Shown: piece after piece, positions 42,998-56,218 of the stretch | Layout of the letters: every line of letters starts with the position of its first letter | Numbering within the stretch: the first letter of the stretch is position 1 | NCBI GenBank assembly: GCA_036873135.1 | Contig: JAPTYO010000011.1 | Location: forward strand, 8,485,071 to 8,549,070 | Reading direction: 5' to 3' | DNA length: 64,000 nt | From: Clarkia xantiana subsp. parviflora | Lineage: Eukaryota; Streptophyta; Magnoliopsida; Myrtales; Onagraceae | The notes under the pieces: model-generated | Told to the model about the DNA's origin: nothing | Database searches by the model: none | Seen by the model: only the letters and a program-made list of their open reading frames with translations | Translations under genes and position numbers: made by a program

Positions 42998-45376
42998 TTA
43001 TATATAATATAATTCTGATAGTTGTTACAAAATCATGACAAGTAATAAAACAGACCAATGACATGTTAAAATAGAGATATAATATTGATCCACATCAATT
43101 ATTTTCTTTCTCTGATGACATCTCATTGACATATGTGTAGCTCTAATGAGTTAGATTTGCTCAAAGCTCCACATTGTTTCTCAGGAGACGTTTCTTTTTT
43201 ATTAAGTATAACATCACAATAAGTCCTCTAAATTTGATCCATTTTTTTAATTTGTCCTTAGTGATATTTTTTATTATTATTCTTACCATCTATTTTTTTT
43301 TATGATATTTTGTTCATCATTTCACTATTAAACTCTTAAAAATTTCTCAAACAAAAAATGTTAAAACAATATAAATATTTTAATTAAGTATTGCACACTC
43401 CCTTATAAAAATTAATTTCAATTGCACTAAAATTTAGAAAATCGAGGATTTTTTTTTTAATAAAAATGAAACATAAGAAACTATTAAAAATAATTAACAT
43501 ATTTAATATAGAATTATTAATAGAAAAAATATAATTTGAAAATTAAATATTAACTATCTGATCAAATTAAGTTGTACATCATAACATAAAAAAATTTAAA
43601 TTCTACACCATTATCAAAGTTATTTTCTATTGCACACACTGTTAATAAAATCATTTTCAGTTGCTCGAAAAATTAGATGATAGAAGGGGTTTTAAAGAAA
43701 ACTAAAACATAAGAAGCTATTAAAATTAATCATAAAAATAAATATAGAATATTAATAAAAAAATATAATTATAAAGTTAAATATTTTATGAATGAATATT
43801 TCTAATATCTCATCCGGAAATGCAACAATAATATACAAAATATACTTTATTATATATACTAATTTTAATCTACACTCTCATTTACCTCCCATCAAACATG
43901 TTATGCCCTAGCATAATCGCCATCTCCTTAATGTTTATCATCAATCTCTTCGCAACCTCTTCATAGAACTTTTCATCAGCTGCTCCGGCTACATCTCCAA
44001 CCACCACCACCATAAATAACCATCTTCTCCTACTCATTCATCGTCTCTTGAAGCGACGGAGAATGTAAGGGTTGCCTCTCCAAATTACAAACCCACGACC
44101 AATTCTGGCTCCATCTTCTCCCACGCCTTCCACAAGTTGAACATGTATTCCTAGATACGATCCAACCTCACTTTCCCTTTATGTCGATTAAGCGTTATTG
44201 TCGTCTCAGACTCTAATTTTGACAATAGCTTCCGCCTTGAGACTGGCTCCGCTAGACATCTCAATTTCTAATGTTACATTAGAATAACCAATCTTTAGAG
44301 AATATGTAATTATATTAAAGAATTAAAATAGTATACAAATCATATATTGTATAGAAATCCATTTAGAGAAACTACTTTATTTGGCCAAAAAATAATGATA
44401 TATCTTATTTGTAATTTCATTATAATTAATATATATATATATATTTAATTGCAATCAATTGGTTCATTTATTAGAGTTATATTTCGTTTGTTATTAGAAT
44501 TTTAATTTGTAGATAAATGAATAATTTTCTTTTAATTTATATGGAGTTTTTATTTTTTATTTTTATTCCAGTTGATAATAAATCACATAAACATATTACA
44601 ATAGCTTAAAATATTTTATTAAATAATATATCATAGATGAAAAAAAAAAAAAAAAAACATAACATAGTATATATATTTGAAGCGTGTTATATATATAAAC
44701 AAAATTTATCATTTTACATTATAATAACTTTATCTTTAGCTTTGATCTTATTGTTGTTTATTCAAATATAAAATTTAGGATTAAATTTGAAGTTGAAAAT
44801 AATAAAGAGATAGGAGGTTTTGAAAGTTCATATTTCGTTTTATTTTTAAACCTCTAAAAAATTTACAATTAAAATGTTCCTAATAAAATATATATTTTCT
44901 TGATAAAAAATATTTTAAACTTTTCACTATAATGTAGTATTTTAGTAGGAAATATTATAACACTTTCCATAATCAAATAATTATACCTCATGTAATTCAT
45001 TATAAATTAGTTTAAAAATTCAAAATTAATACGGTAATTATGGAAATTCATACAACAATGATAAATTTACTTTTACTTTGCCATTATTATGACATAAAAA
45101 CTGAATTAATAACATAAATAAATTTAATTACAGCATTATTGTATATATTAATGACGGAATCAAAAATTGCTTATTTCATATTGATCAATTCAGATTACAA
45201 ACTACAATCTATATATATAATATAATTTCAATGAAACTTCTATAATTTTGACAAATAATTTTTGAGTTGCTTTTGTTGTACAAATGAAATGTTTTCATTG
45301 GATATTGACTTTTAATATATTACATTTCGATTAAAAAAAAATCACTTACCGCGCAACGCGCGGGTAGGACACCTAG
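42998..45376 (+). mobile_element. Helitron, probably composite
   Basis: 3' end CCGCGCAACGCGCGG hairpin, then GTAGGACACCTAG|T at 45376. The possible 5' end at 42998 (ttatatataatataattctg) resembles the Helitron start at 23742. A second, cleaner start, A|TCTATATATATAATATAATT at 45208, would define a 169-base Helitron on its own. Which start belongs to this end is uncertain. No Rep/helicase is seen. Confidence 0.5.
43880..44270 (-). other. GC-richer, gene-like island inside the Helitron
   Basis: Base composition rises sharply against AT-rich surroundings. The minus strand has short coding-like stretches ('DEKFYEEVAKRLMINIKEM') broken by stops. Helitrons often carry captured gene fragments; I do not recognise the source. 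Confidence 0.35.
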
Positions 45377-45519
45377 TAAAAAAATAATTTATGATTAATA
45401 CTTATGGATTGATTAGGTTAGAATTGAAATTATTGAAGTGCAAGATAAGGAGAGAAGATTTTACATCGGAAGCAGATAAATTATTTGAAGTGTAGAGTAA
45501 ATATGTAAATGTGCTGGAT

Positions 45520-45815
45520 TCCTAAACATCTATAAAATATCTCATGCGAAAACGGTAGTATAATAAAATTATATATATATATAATTTTGAATGAGAGAGA
45601 GTAAGATGAGCCTTCTGGTTGGCGCGATATGTGATGATGCTCGAGGAAGAGGCAGCGGCCACGACAGAGGCAGAAGCCGTGGTTGCGTTTGGGTGGAGGT
45701 GAAGATTAGGGATCAATTAGGGTTTTTTGATCAAGGAAGGTGAAAAGCGGGAGAGAAATAGAAGAGAAGAATTTTCAACAAAAAAAAAATAGAAGAGAGA
45801 AGGAAGGGCAGCGGC
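45520..45815 (-). other. Possible truncated gene 5' end
   Basis: On the minus strand an 'aaaccctaattgatccctaatc' leader, typical of plant 5' UTRs, precedes an Ala/Ser-rich frame ending at a GT-rich stretch near 45600. Only a fragment, and no family is recognised. Confidence 0.25.
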
Positions 45816-45824
45816 AGAATTGAG

Positions 45825-46709
45825 CCAGCAAGTGCGTGGCCCTTCGCGCAATAAGGTATTGACCTGGTAGGTCCTCTCCCAAAATCTAAGGGGCAAACCA
45901 ACTATATAGTGGTTGCTATCGATTACTTCTCAAAGTGGATAGAAGCCAAGGCTTTGGCAAGAAAAACGGATGCCCAAATCATTGATTTCATCCGAAACCA
46001 TATAGTGGCACGATATGGCGTCCCGAAGGTACTCATAAGCGACAATGGTCTGCAATTTAAAAGTGGTAGGCTACAAACCTACTGAGAAACCCTGAACATA
46101 GAGCGACGCTTCGCATCAGTGCACCACTCACAAACCAATGGTCAGGTGGAGTCAGCAAACAAGATCGTCCTAGACGGTCTCAAGAAAAGAATACACGCAC
46201 TAAAAGGGGGATGGGTCGAAGAACTCGGCAGCGTCCTATGGGTGGTACGCACAACGCCTAAGCATACAACGGGAGAGACACCATTCAGCCTGGTGTATGG
46301 AACGGAAGCAGTCGCACCGGTAGAGATAATCGTCTCATAAAACCGGACAACTCATTACGATACCAAGACAAACGAAGAAGAAACACTTCTAGATCTGGAC
46401 TTGGCCGATGAAAAGCGTTGGAGATCAGAGGAGATCAAAGAAAGAATGAGCTTAATCACCTCGAGATACTACAACCAACAGGTCAAGGGAAGACAATTCC
46501 ATGTGGGCGAAATGGTGTGGAGAAAGAATGAATTCACACAGCTTGACATAATCAACAGGCTATCACCAAAATGGGAATGTCCATACAAGATAGCATTGGT
46601 ACCATATACCAACGCATATCGTTGGGAGGATGCAGAAGGCAACATATCCACAAACACATTCAGCGGCGGGCACTTGAAAAAGTTCCACGCAGGATTCGAG
46701 GCAACTTAG
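45825..46709 (+). pseudogene. int: Gypsy integrase C-terminal half
   Basis: One reading frame broken by three stops (TAA near 45859, TGA 46083-46085, TAA 46338-46340). It carries the integrase core: 'AIDYFSKWIEAKA' (first D), 'ISDNGLQF' (second D) and 'NGQVESANK' (E), so the D-D-E triad positions are all still visible. The C-terminal domain ('FHVGEMVWRKN', 'GHLKKFHAG') follows to a natural end. Reverse transcriptase and upstream parts are missing; the left edge is near 45820. It belongs with the LTR ending at 47484. Confidence 0.85.
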
Positions 46710-47484
46710 TACAAGTCGACATAACAAAATTCGAGATCTCAAAAGAACGTATGATCTACCATTCGAGTTCAGAGTAAGGAGATGAAGATGAATGGTCGAC
46801 TATCCTAAAAACAGAAGTCTACTTCCTAGATAACAACCATAAGGGACAAGGCGAAAAGGTCGTCAAGGGCTCCCCTCTTAAAAGAGTAAGTCGAAGACTA
46901 AAGCTTCCATTCTCAAGGTGCGAGTCAAGTCGAGTCGATCATCAAGGATTTAGGAGAAACCTTCCCTCTTAAGGAAATGACGGGTGGAGACCTGCTCGCC
47001 GCCTCTAGAAGACTTCCCTCTGAAGGAAGAGGCACCAGCTGGCAACCTGCTCGCCGTTCTCTATACCACGAAACCTTCCTCCTAAGGAAGAGGCACCAGC
47101 TGGCGACGTGCTTTTCACCTAGTGACTTCTCACCGTCTCTCCTGAGCCAATTAGAGAAAGGCAGCCACCGCCATTAAACAGCCAATCAGGGCACAGTAGC
47201 CGCCACTTGATGTCGGTAATCTTTTCCTATAAATATGAGAACCCTCTCAATACTTACAGGTTTTTCTTAATACTATATATTATTCTCTCTAAATCCATTA
47301 CTGACTAAAGCTTTAGAGTGGAATCAGGGGTCATCCCCACCCCTTTTTAGGTCCTCGCCTCACACAAGCCTCAAAAGGAAACTAAGTACCCAAGAGGTCA
47401 AAAAAGATACCTAAGAGAGCTAGCACAGCGATACCTCGAAGTCCATTACTCGAAGTTCAAGGCCACGTCATTTTGATCCCAACA
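46710..47484 (+). mobile_element. 3' untranslated region and 3' LTR of the decayed Gypsy
   Basis: Ends at CCCAACA (47478-47484), the same LTR terminus as element 2. A TATA box CTATAAATA is at 47227-47235. 46955-47110 holds about three 61-bp tandem units ('gaggcaccagctggc' at 47029 and 47090). The LTR's left edge is unclear. The region is repeated in inverted orientation at 52684-53490. Confidence 0.75.
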
Positions 47485-47707
47485 CACCTCTTATTTATAG
47501 GAGGAGCAAAGTGGACAAAAGTACACTTTGCACACCTTATAAGTTTCGATCGGCCTATGCATAAGAGATGCCCATATTTTGGGCCTCTCATGTCAATTGG
47601 GATTTGGGTCTGGCCCAATGTCCTAATGTGACATTTATCCAATTGTCTTAGGTAACATATACATATAATGGGCTTCAATTTACGGCGCCCATCACCATAT
47701 GCTTACA
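47485..47707 (-). mobile_element. Partial Copia 3' LTR, same family as 12557-13157
   Basis: On the minus strand starts TGTAAGCATATGG at 47707, preceded by the purine-rich AGTGGGAGC (polypurine tract). Broken at 47485 where the Gypsy LTR ends, so one element interrupted the other. Confidence 0.82.
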
Positions 47708-48827
47708 GCTCCCACTCGCCGGAATGGGAGGGTGCCTGTTAATGTATAGTCGTCCAAATTAGCATCAACATTTCACTCTTTTGATCTCGCCCTTGCTTCC
47801 GAATAGTTCATAAGAGGTTTGCCGTGCGACCAGCGAACACGACGGGCATCGTGCTACTCATCTGTTAGGAGTATTGTAGCGCCCGCAGAACATTGATTCT
47901 CTTTCTTCAATCAACATGTTATAAACAATATAGTGTCGCGCTGTATCCTAGGTCAACTGTTAATTCTCCATTTGCCTAGTCTCCGCATGGGAGCACTTCT
48001 CCAAGACATCCGTACAAGTATTCACAACCTTCAACTAATATCCGGTTGGTGGCCACCTAGTGAATACAAGAGTCGGTGAATTACAGGTGAACTTAACCAT
48101 CCTCATCGCTCATATCCTTAGTCAAACCCAACCGGTTTCCAAAGACGTGGTCACTGGGCTTTTTTGTTCAGCACTAAGCTCGTACGCCGGGAAGCGAACA
48201 TTGAGGCTGAACTTAGATATGAGTTCTGAGTCTGTGAGGATACTTTGGGTGCCTCTTCATATGGCTTCCGGGATCAATCACACGCGGTGAAGAAGTTTGC
48301 GCCCGTTAGAATCACGAGGATTCTTATCTAGCACAACTGAGTTGTGACCCCGTGGTCGAACATGGCACTCGTAGTATGAAGCATGCGTCGATAGCATACC
48401 TGAACTTTTAAGTTGAAAGGAATGGGACATGTCAATCATGCTATCGCAGATTTTCATCTGGCCCAAAATGTGGTTTAATGACGAACGCAGTTCATCACGA
48501 CGATTTGCAAAAGCGAAGATCATGTCGAGTTACTTCGAAACTAGATAATCCTCTGCGTAATCAGGTTTATCCCATGATTCTTAGCCAGCCTTGCTTGGTA
48601 GAGGCCTCCCTCCACCGCAAGACGGTCGTACCTGTGTGACTAGGTAAGGCCCACATTCGACATAGTTTGGCAGAAGATTGCGTCCTCCTACGACTTAGTT
48701 TATAGACCGTAAATCTGATGTATTCAAACATTATGACGTCGATGGATCATAAACTCGATTGAAATTCTCTCGTTTATTAAAATTTAACTTTCAATTATCA
48801 AAAGGTTATCACAGATACATGCCACTT
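47708..48827 (-). other. Copia 3' untranslated region
   Basis: Lies between the RNase H end and the polypurine tract on the minus strand. No convincing ORF. Confidence 0.5.
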
Positions 48828-49049
48828 TTAAACCCTACGCAATCCAAGCAGTTTTACGTGCTTTTCGAATATCTCCCTGCGTAGTGGTTTAGTTAATGGG
48901 TCCGCAACCATGTTATCAATGCACAAGTATTCTAAAGTGATTGTATTGTCTTCTACCATATATTTAGCATAAAAATATATCACATCAATGTGTTTAGTCC
49001 TACTATGGTACTTTTGATTATTAACTGCCGCAATAGCTGCTTGCCGCAA
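48828..49049 (-). pseudogene. Copia RNase H C-terminus
   Basis: Contains 'NQKYHSRTKHIDVIYF', 'CIDNMVADPLTKPL' and 'FEKHVKLLGLRRV', the usual end of Copia pol. The rest of pol is missing from 49050 onward, so it is 5'-truncated. Confidence 0.88.
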
Positions 49050-50262
49050 TTATGAACTAGATCCACCGTTGATTCTATTTTTATAAGCACTGGAAGTGCG
49101 TCGTACAATTGGAACGGCTATGCCGTTTATTAGAGGATTTTACAAGTTGGCAAAATCGGTATGAAGACCAATGCAGAGATTGATGTGATTATTTTGGTTT
49201 AATCCAAATACATATATAATACAACATATTATAAGAGCTTGAAGGTTATACCTAAGAACATGGTTTGAAGCAAAAATAAGTGGTGCACCCCCCCATTTGG
49301 CCTGATAACCTTTGTTAAAGGTTGGTTAATGGGACACTTTGCAAACCCGTTACCTACTAGAAGAATCTTCATGAATATAAATGTTCGGATTAACAAAAAT
49401 ATTATTGCACGATATGATAGTGTATGAACTATAACAGTCTGATGACCTTAAAGCAACGTTGCGATAGTCAATCTGCATTTGGTATTATATGTTGTAACAT
49501 GTATAATAGAAAGTCTAGACTCATGTTACACAACTGCTCTCAATTGGAAATATAACGCTCAACAAAAGATCGGCGGATAAATATTGCGGATCCGCTACCC
49601 GTAGGGTTAAACAGAGAGCTATTTGGCCAATTATCTAAGGGAATGGGATTAAAGCCGGTGAAGAACATTCCTGAGAAGGAAAACTCAACCTAATTGACTG
49701 GAGATCCCAAGATCTAGGTTCAAAGGGACAACCTAATCACAGGAGTGAGTGAGATCACTGTGGGGGTCAAACTCCCAAACCTATTCCTAGATGTGAAACA
49801 GTTATAGAGTGGGATAAGGTTAAGTAAAAACTTTTAATGATTCGTGAGAAACCTCAAAGACACGGTGAAACTCTTGAATTAAATTCAGAGTCGTGATGAA
49901 TCTATTGAGATAAGAATCACCTATGTGAGTGAGAAGATGGACCGCTTCGAAAGGAATTGTTGAGGACGCAATTCTTAGAAACGCTCGCAGAACCAGGCAA
50001 AATTTCCAGGGCCATAACGGACATTGATGTGTGAACCGAACAATACTAGGAAGATATATGTGTGACTTGTATCATCATTTACACCAACGACGGTTAGTTC
50101 AAGGACATCGCGTTTACTAACCAGCCAGTAAAGTCGGTATAAGTTCACAAGGGAAGGTTCAAAGGGCAGACCTATACCTTTCCTATGCAGGTATTAACCG
50201 TTGAACTCAAATTATCAAGTCTACAACTTACTTAGGTATCCAATACCATTCATGTGGGAGAT
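49050..50262. other. Retroelement 3' untranslated-like DNA, no gene
   Basis: No ORF of note. It ends in the polypurine-like GTGGGAGA directly before the LTR at 50263, so its right part is probably the 3' untranslated region of a plus-strand Copia element. Confidence 0.45.
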
Positions 50263-51355
50263 TGTTGGACTTTGGGCCTAATTTGGCTTCAGTGGGCCAA
50301 ACTAAAGCCCAAGTCACGGTAGTGAATGGCATTATTGCCGTGACACTAACATATGACTTGCTTAGTCCCACACCGGCTGGGCAAGCAAAGTTTTGCTAGT
50401 TTATATATTGGCAAACATCTTAAAGTGGTAACTAATTACTAGATGGAAGGCTCTCTCTACACGCGCGTGCCCAGGGGGTGCAAATCACCAGATCCGAAGC
50501 ACACCCCGGCAGGCTTGGCTTGTATGCGTGCCCGCGACTGCGTACACGATTGTCGGCCCGAAAAGCCTACTTCGCGCGAGCCCGGTTTTGCTAAACAGAA
50601 TTTTTTGTTATTGCCAAAAACCGAATTTGGAAAACAATATTCTGTTAATATTGCAAACCGGAATTTCCTACTTTAGTGATGTCCAGATACATTGCATAAT
50701 ATTGTTATGGCAACTGTATGATATATATTGATACGGAATATTTAATACACAGTATATATTCGGTGTATAGTTTATATATAGCCGAAATATATGTGCAGAA
50801 ATATATTTTCTATATTCAGTTTTTAGCAGTCCTCACACTATAAATAAGATGGCATTCCTTCAGAATTTTGACATCATTCATTCTGAAATTCTTCTCTCAT
50901 ACTTCCGAAAATTACTGCCAAAGCTCTGGTCTTTATTGCATCCGAAATTCCTGTCTGCTACTTCGAAATTTCTGGTCTCGGATTTACTACTATCAACTAC
51001 TCCTAGGTTTTATACTTGTTCCGTGATTTAGTTCAGTTGATTATTTTCTCTATCTGAATATCACCTTCTTTTTTAGTTCAGGAATTGTTCGGTTCGGTTG
51101 AACGAATTGTATGCACGATTCGTGTCAACGACAATCCTGGGAGGTGATCGCCCCTGTAATAAACCTCGTTGCATAACCTGAGGGTGAGGTGGGGCGAAAT
51201 TGCCTTAAGGAGAACGTGATCAGCACGTGCCTCAGTTAAAAACCCGTCTTTCCCATTCAATCTTCGGATCGCAATTTCGGTTTTCATGCACATTCATATT
51301 ACTTGTTAATTATATGTTGATCACCGAATAATAAATAATTGGACTATAGTCCAAC
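50263..51355 (+). mobile_element. Copia-type 3' LTR (about 1.1 kb)
   Basis: Starts TGTTGGACTTTGGGCC after a polypurine tract and ends ATAGTCCAAC, matching inverted termini. A TATA box CTATAAATAAG lies at 50838-50848. No coding part of this element is recognisable nearby. Confidence 0.65.
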
Positions 51356-52683
51356 GTATTTCAGAATTATTATTTTACCCATGTATCGACTAACAGTCTC
51401 TTCTTGGTTTTCCTCGGTCAATATGTCCATTGATGAAGAAAGAGTTCTCCTCCTCTCTTCCGTGTTCTGGTTGTTAGTGTATGGATTGTTGCAGTGGCGG
51501 AGGCATAGATTTTATAATGTGGGTTCACTATTTTTTTTTAAAATGTAAAAATTTACCGTCATACTATATATAAAATTAAGCATCATACGCATCAAATAAA
51601 GCAAAATAAAATACGTAAAATTGTATATACTAATGCAAATAGAAAAATAAAAAATTATGATTGTCGAAAACTTACAATTTTGAAAGTCTTCAATAAACTC
51701 AGTTATTTTCGTGTTTAATCCAAAGCGGAATCACATCTTTTTCAAACATATAATTACACTACTTGCACCAAATATAATATACTGATATAATATATTATTC
51801 AACTGGTAAATATGAGAAAATTGTATAATTAGAAGAAAAAAAATCAACAACTATGAGGAGGGAAGAATGAGGGACAGAATGTCTCGCATTCTCGTGGTAT
51901 GTTGTTTGGCGGACAATCACCTTTCCAAGAAGGAGTTCAAGTCTTGCGTCAAGCTTGCTTGTATGGATTCCTCTTACAAACCTCACTACCAAGTGGTAAG
52001 AGGGGATCTTCTCAAACCTTATCTTCCTCTTAAAGGAGAGACTGTTATCTATACCGCCCAAGTGTGAGCTGGTCTCCCATGTTCCTATTGTCACGACCTT
52101 GTGGATGTGTATTGCTATTATGGTACCATCCCTATTAATTTTGCTCCTGGCGCCCTTAGATCTTGGGTAGGCTTTTGAGTTATGTGTTATCTCTAGGAAT
52201 GGGCTTATTCATTAGTTCTCTTCCGTTGTTTCTTCTGATACCGATGGTGTCGTCGTGTTGGGGTATTCATGCTCGCTCCTTGATTTCCCTCATTTAGAAG
52301 TCCTTTTCGAGAGCGTTACAGGGATGTATCTTGGATACCACTCTTTTTTTTGTCGACACCTATGAGAGTGAGTGCGGTAATTGGAGGATGTACTACTTCC
52401 TATTTCGCAATTATGGTATCAGCTGGCCGTTTCATTCTCTCGAGTTGGACCCTTGTTCCAAATTCTTAAATTTTCCTCTATGGACTTAAGGTTTCTTGGA
52501 GATATTTGTATTGATAATATGGTGGGTAATTATTCTCCTTTACATGATATCTCGGAGTTGGTTCTTTTCCGAGTTGATATTCGTTTTGTGGAACGTTAAT
52601 TACTTTGTCTCCAATGGTTTCCTCCGAGGGTGAAGGTAAGTGGTTTTACGTATAATGATTTCGAGTTTTCTCCCCATACCTCT
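51356..52683. other. No recognisable gene
   Basis: A hAT-like end CAGTGGCGGAG occurs at 51492. Short open frames at 51867-52067 and 52381-52599 (plus) show no family motif, although 'GDICIDNMVGNYSPLHDISE' faintly recalls a decayed Copia RNase H tail. Confidence 0.35.
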
Positions 52684-53490
52684 TGTTGGGATCAAAATGA
52701 CGTGGCCTTGAACTTCGGGTAACAGACTTCGAGATATCGCCGCAGGCTAGCTCTCTTAGGTATCTTTTTTGACATCTTGGGTACTTAGTTTCCTTTTGAG
52801 GCTTTGTGTAAGGCGAGGACCTGAAAAGGGGTGGGGATGACCCCTGATTCCACTCCGAAGCTTAAGTCAGTAATGGATTTGGAGAGAATAATATGACGTA
52901 TTAAGCAAGACTTTTTTAAGTATTGAGAGGGTTCTCATATTTATAGGAAAAGATTACTGACTAAGTGGCGGCTACTGTGCCTGATTGGCTGTTTAATGGC
53001 GGTGGCTGCCTTTCTCTGATTGGTTTGGAAGAGACGGTGAGAAGTCAGTAGGTGACAAGCACGTAGCCAGCTGGTGCCTCTTCCTTAGGAGGAAGGTTTT
53101 GTGGTATGGAGAACGGCGAGCAGGTCGCCAGCTGGTGCCTCTTCCTTCAGAGGGAAGTCTTCTAGAGGCGGCGAGCAGGTCTCCACCTGTCATTTTCTTA
53201 AGAGGGAAGGTTTCTCCTAAATTCCTGATGATCGACTCGACTTGACTCGCACCTTGAGAAGGGAAGCTTTGGTCTTCGACTAACCTTACTCCTTTAAGAG
53301 GGGAGCCTTGGACGACCTTTTCGCCTTGTCCCTTATGGTTGCTGTCTGGGAAGTCGACTTCTGTTTGTAGGATAGTCTACCATTCATCTTCATCTCCTTA
53401 TTCTGGACTCGAATGGTCGACCATATGTTCTTTTGAGATCTCAACTTTTATTCTGTCGACTTGTACTAGGTTGCCTCGAATCATATCCAA
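52684..53490 (-). mobile_element. Inverted copy of the Gypsy 3' region and LTR
   Basis: Reverse-complement match to 46690-47484, from just before the integrase stop to the LTR end TGTTGGGATCAAAATGACG (plus strand, 52684). The TATA box and the 61-bp units are conserved. Beyond 53490 the match stops, close to a poly-C tract. Confidence 0.85.
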
Positions 53491-53512
53491 CACCTCTTAT
53501 CCGCTAGTGTCT

Positions 53513-53535
53513 CCCCCCCCCCCCCCCCCCCCCCC
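53513..53535 (+). repeat. Homopolymer of 23 C
   Basis: An uninterrupted run of C (G on the other strand) at the edge of the Gypsy remnant. It may form a G-quadruplex/i-motif, or be a sequencing-length artefact. Confidence 0.8.
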
Positions 53536-53539
53536 GAGG

Positions 53540-56210
53540 GATTAGTCTTTACCTTGAGTGTTCCCGTTTTTTAGGTGTTTCAGAGTCTTCCTCCTCTTTT
53601 GACGGTTCTTGTTCCTCTCTTGGGGTGATATTAGGGATGGTTCATGTTCCTGTTCCTCTCTTGTCATTTAGGTGATTCGCATTGGCCCGAGCTCATACTA
53701 GACCAGATCACCTTGTATGAGAGACTATGCGCTATTACAAGCCCACACCAAGTCGAGCCCATAACTTTATTGACCGATAAAAAAATGTAGAACGGTCATG
53801 GCTTAATTGGTCGAGTTAGATGGCTCGCCTAGACCTGAGCTCATATTAGATATGGTCTCAAAGACTAGGTGATTAACGTGAGCCCCTAACTAGGTGAATC
53901 GATTCACGTGTCATTGAATAATAACACTTCTGATAATTGAGACACCTAAAAAGTTTAAAAAATTGGCCAATAAAAAAAAAATTGAGGTGTTGAAAAGTTA
54001 ATGGATAATAATTGAGATATTAAAAATGAAATATTCCCTTAAAATTATTTTAGAATTAAACTAATATAATAGTTGGACGATTAACCACCTCACCTATAAT
54101 AGAACAAATTTATTTAAGTTTTATCACTGTTATTATATAAAAATAATTTTTGGATATTTTAACGTTTTAGTAATATTTATATTATCTAATAGCGATGATA
54201 TATGTAACGTGTAAGTGTTGCTGCTATTTTACAGGAGTGCACCTGCACTCTGTATACTAATATGATAATTTGGAGTTATCTTCTTGAACTAAGAAATAAG
54301 AATGATTCATTGTACACAGAGGCAGAGACAGGGGAACTATACGGGGACTTGGACTTTTGTTTTGATAGTATTTTGTCTTGTATACTAGCATTTGAGCTCC
54401 AACTTCCACTAGCTAAAAGAAAATCATAAATCTAATCTTGACAAGACAAATGTCTGAGTCATATGGATTATCAAATATTTTTTTACTTTCTTACAGTTTG
54501 TCAAACAAAATATTTAAACTGTTGAGATAGTATTTAAATAAATCTAAAAATTATTAAATATTTAATTAATAGTTAAATGTTTTTAAACCGACAAGCTGAT
54601 TGAATTTACTTTTTTTTATTAAATAAAAAGTTGATTAATTTTAGTGTTAATACATTATGTAATTACTTATGTTTCCACGATATGATTAAGTGGTTACTTT
54701 TGTTTTTTTAAGTGATAGTTCGGTTACCTACATTTCTAAAATGTGATTAAAATGTTCAAACTTATTACTTTTAGTCACTTATGTTTGACCTAGTGTAATT
54801 AAATGTTTATAAAATAATAATTTTACCCTTACTTTCAATTAATTCAAATGTTTTTTATTGTATTTCTCGTATTCTTCATTATTCATTATGTCCATTATAT
54901 TCTTCTTCAAATTTATTTCATTAAAAATTCAATTTTTTTTTTTCACATCTACCAAAAGCAGGTTTGTTCTTCGTCTCTCGTTCCCCTCATTTTGCTAACT
55001 TCATGTGCATTATTCTGAATTTGTGCTTCTATTGTTCCCTTAGCGCAATTTGCAGTCGGTTTAGTACTGGTTCTTTTCATTTGGACTACCAATTTTTATA
55101 AGAGACAAAAAAATCAATACATCCCAGGTATTTTCTTTATCAGCAGAGCAGCTGCTAGTGCTACCGGTAGGTACAGAACCCAACTAGAGTTTATATTCAA
55201 AAAAAAAAAAAAAATTCCCTAGTTTATATTCAAATTCAATCTTAATGAATTTGCCGAAAAATATAAAATAATGAATTATAATAGTTATTTTAAGTATCAC
55301 ATTTATAAATGTAGATAACTAAAAAGTACATATTTGAATTAATCGGTCACATTAACAAATATAAATGATAAATGTGTTAAATGTACTTTTAACTTCTTTA
55401 TTTTTATTTCTCTGCGCGTCATTAATTCTAATCTTAAGAAATATAATTATGTCATAATATATAAGAGAATCGAAACAGATAATTATGATCTTTAAAAAAA
55501 ATTCTAGACCTTTTAGTTTCAAATGTGTATTATTGTGCACGTGGCGCAATCTGTAATTATAAACTTTAATATGCATTAGAAAAAATTATGTTATTAAATA
55601 AATTATATAATTTTAAAGTTTGTAAATATATTTATTTACTATTATTATATTATCTACTATCAAATAGCTTAATCAAAAAGCCATGATTTTTTTTAAGAAT
55701 ACTATGATTTAATAATCATCGTTTTTTTATTAGGGAAATTTCGTTATTTTATATCAGTTTTTCAATTTTTCTTATTATAATTATATACAAATCACGTGAT
55801 AATTATATTTGAATTAGATATAATATTTAACGAATTTATCCTTTTGTCCACAAGCAAAGTTAGGTTTGAAATTTGTCTCGTTTATCTATTTTCAGATAGC
55901 AATATATAATATGCTAAATGGGTTGTATATTTGTCGTTAGATGAGGGGGACTAATAAGGAAGAATATGTGATGTTTTAAAAGAGGAATCTTTGATGCTTA
56001 TGTTATGCCAATTGCAATCGTTTGTTAGCTGAAGTGGTATCTGCAGTTTCTTTCTTTATTGGGGTAATATATTAGTATCTGCAGTTTGACATCTATTGTT
56101 TTATGTTTTGAACATCTATCATTTCCCAATTATTAAACCTTTTTTTTTTTGCCAAAGGAACTATTATTAAACTATTTAATTTGTATTATATTACAAAAAA
56201 ACTATTTAAT
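53540..56210. other. AT-rich intergenic DNA, no gene
   Basis: No ORF with family features, no splice structure. Only short direct repeats and A/T runs are seen. Confidence 0.5.
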
Positions 56211-56218
56211 TTTAATAA

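Noticed and set aside
43100..45200. Search for a Rep/helicase ORF to support an autonomous Helitron
   Set aside because: No frame of useful length or helicase motif is present.
46977..47177. 66-codon frame matched by another at 52993-53193 (minus)
   Set aside because: The match comes from the inverted Gypsy 3' region containing 61-bp tandem units; conservation is by DNA copying.
52381..52599. Possible Copia RNase H tail ('CIDNMVGNYSPL')
   Set aside because: Resemblance covers only a few residues and upstream and downstream motifs are missing.
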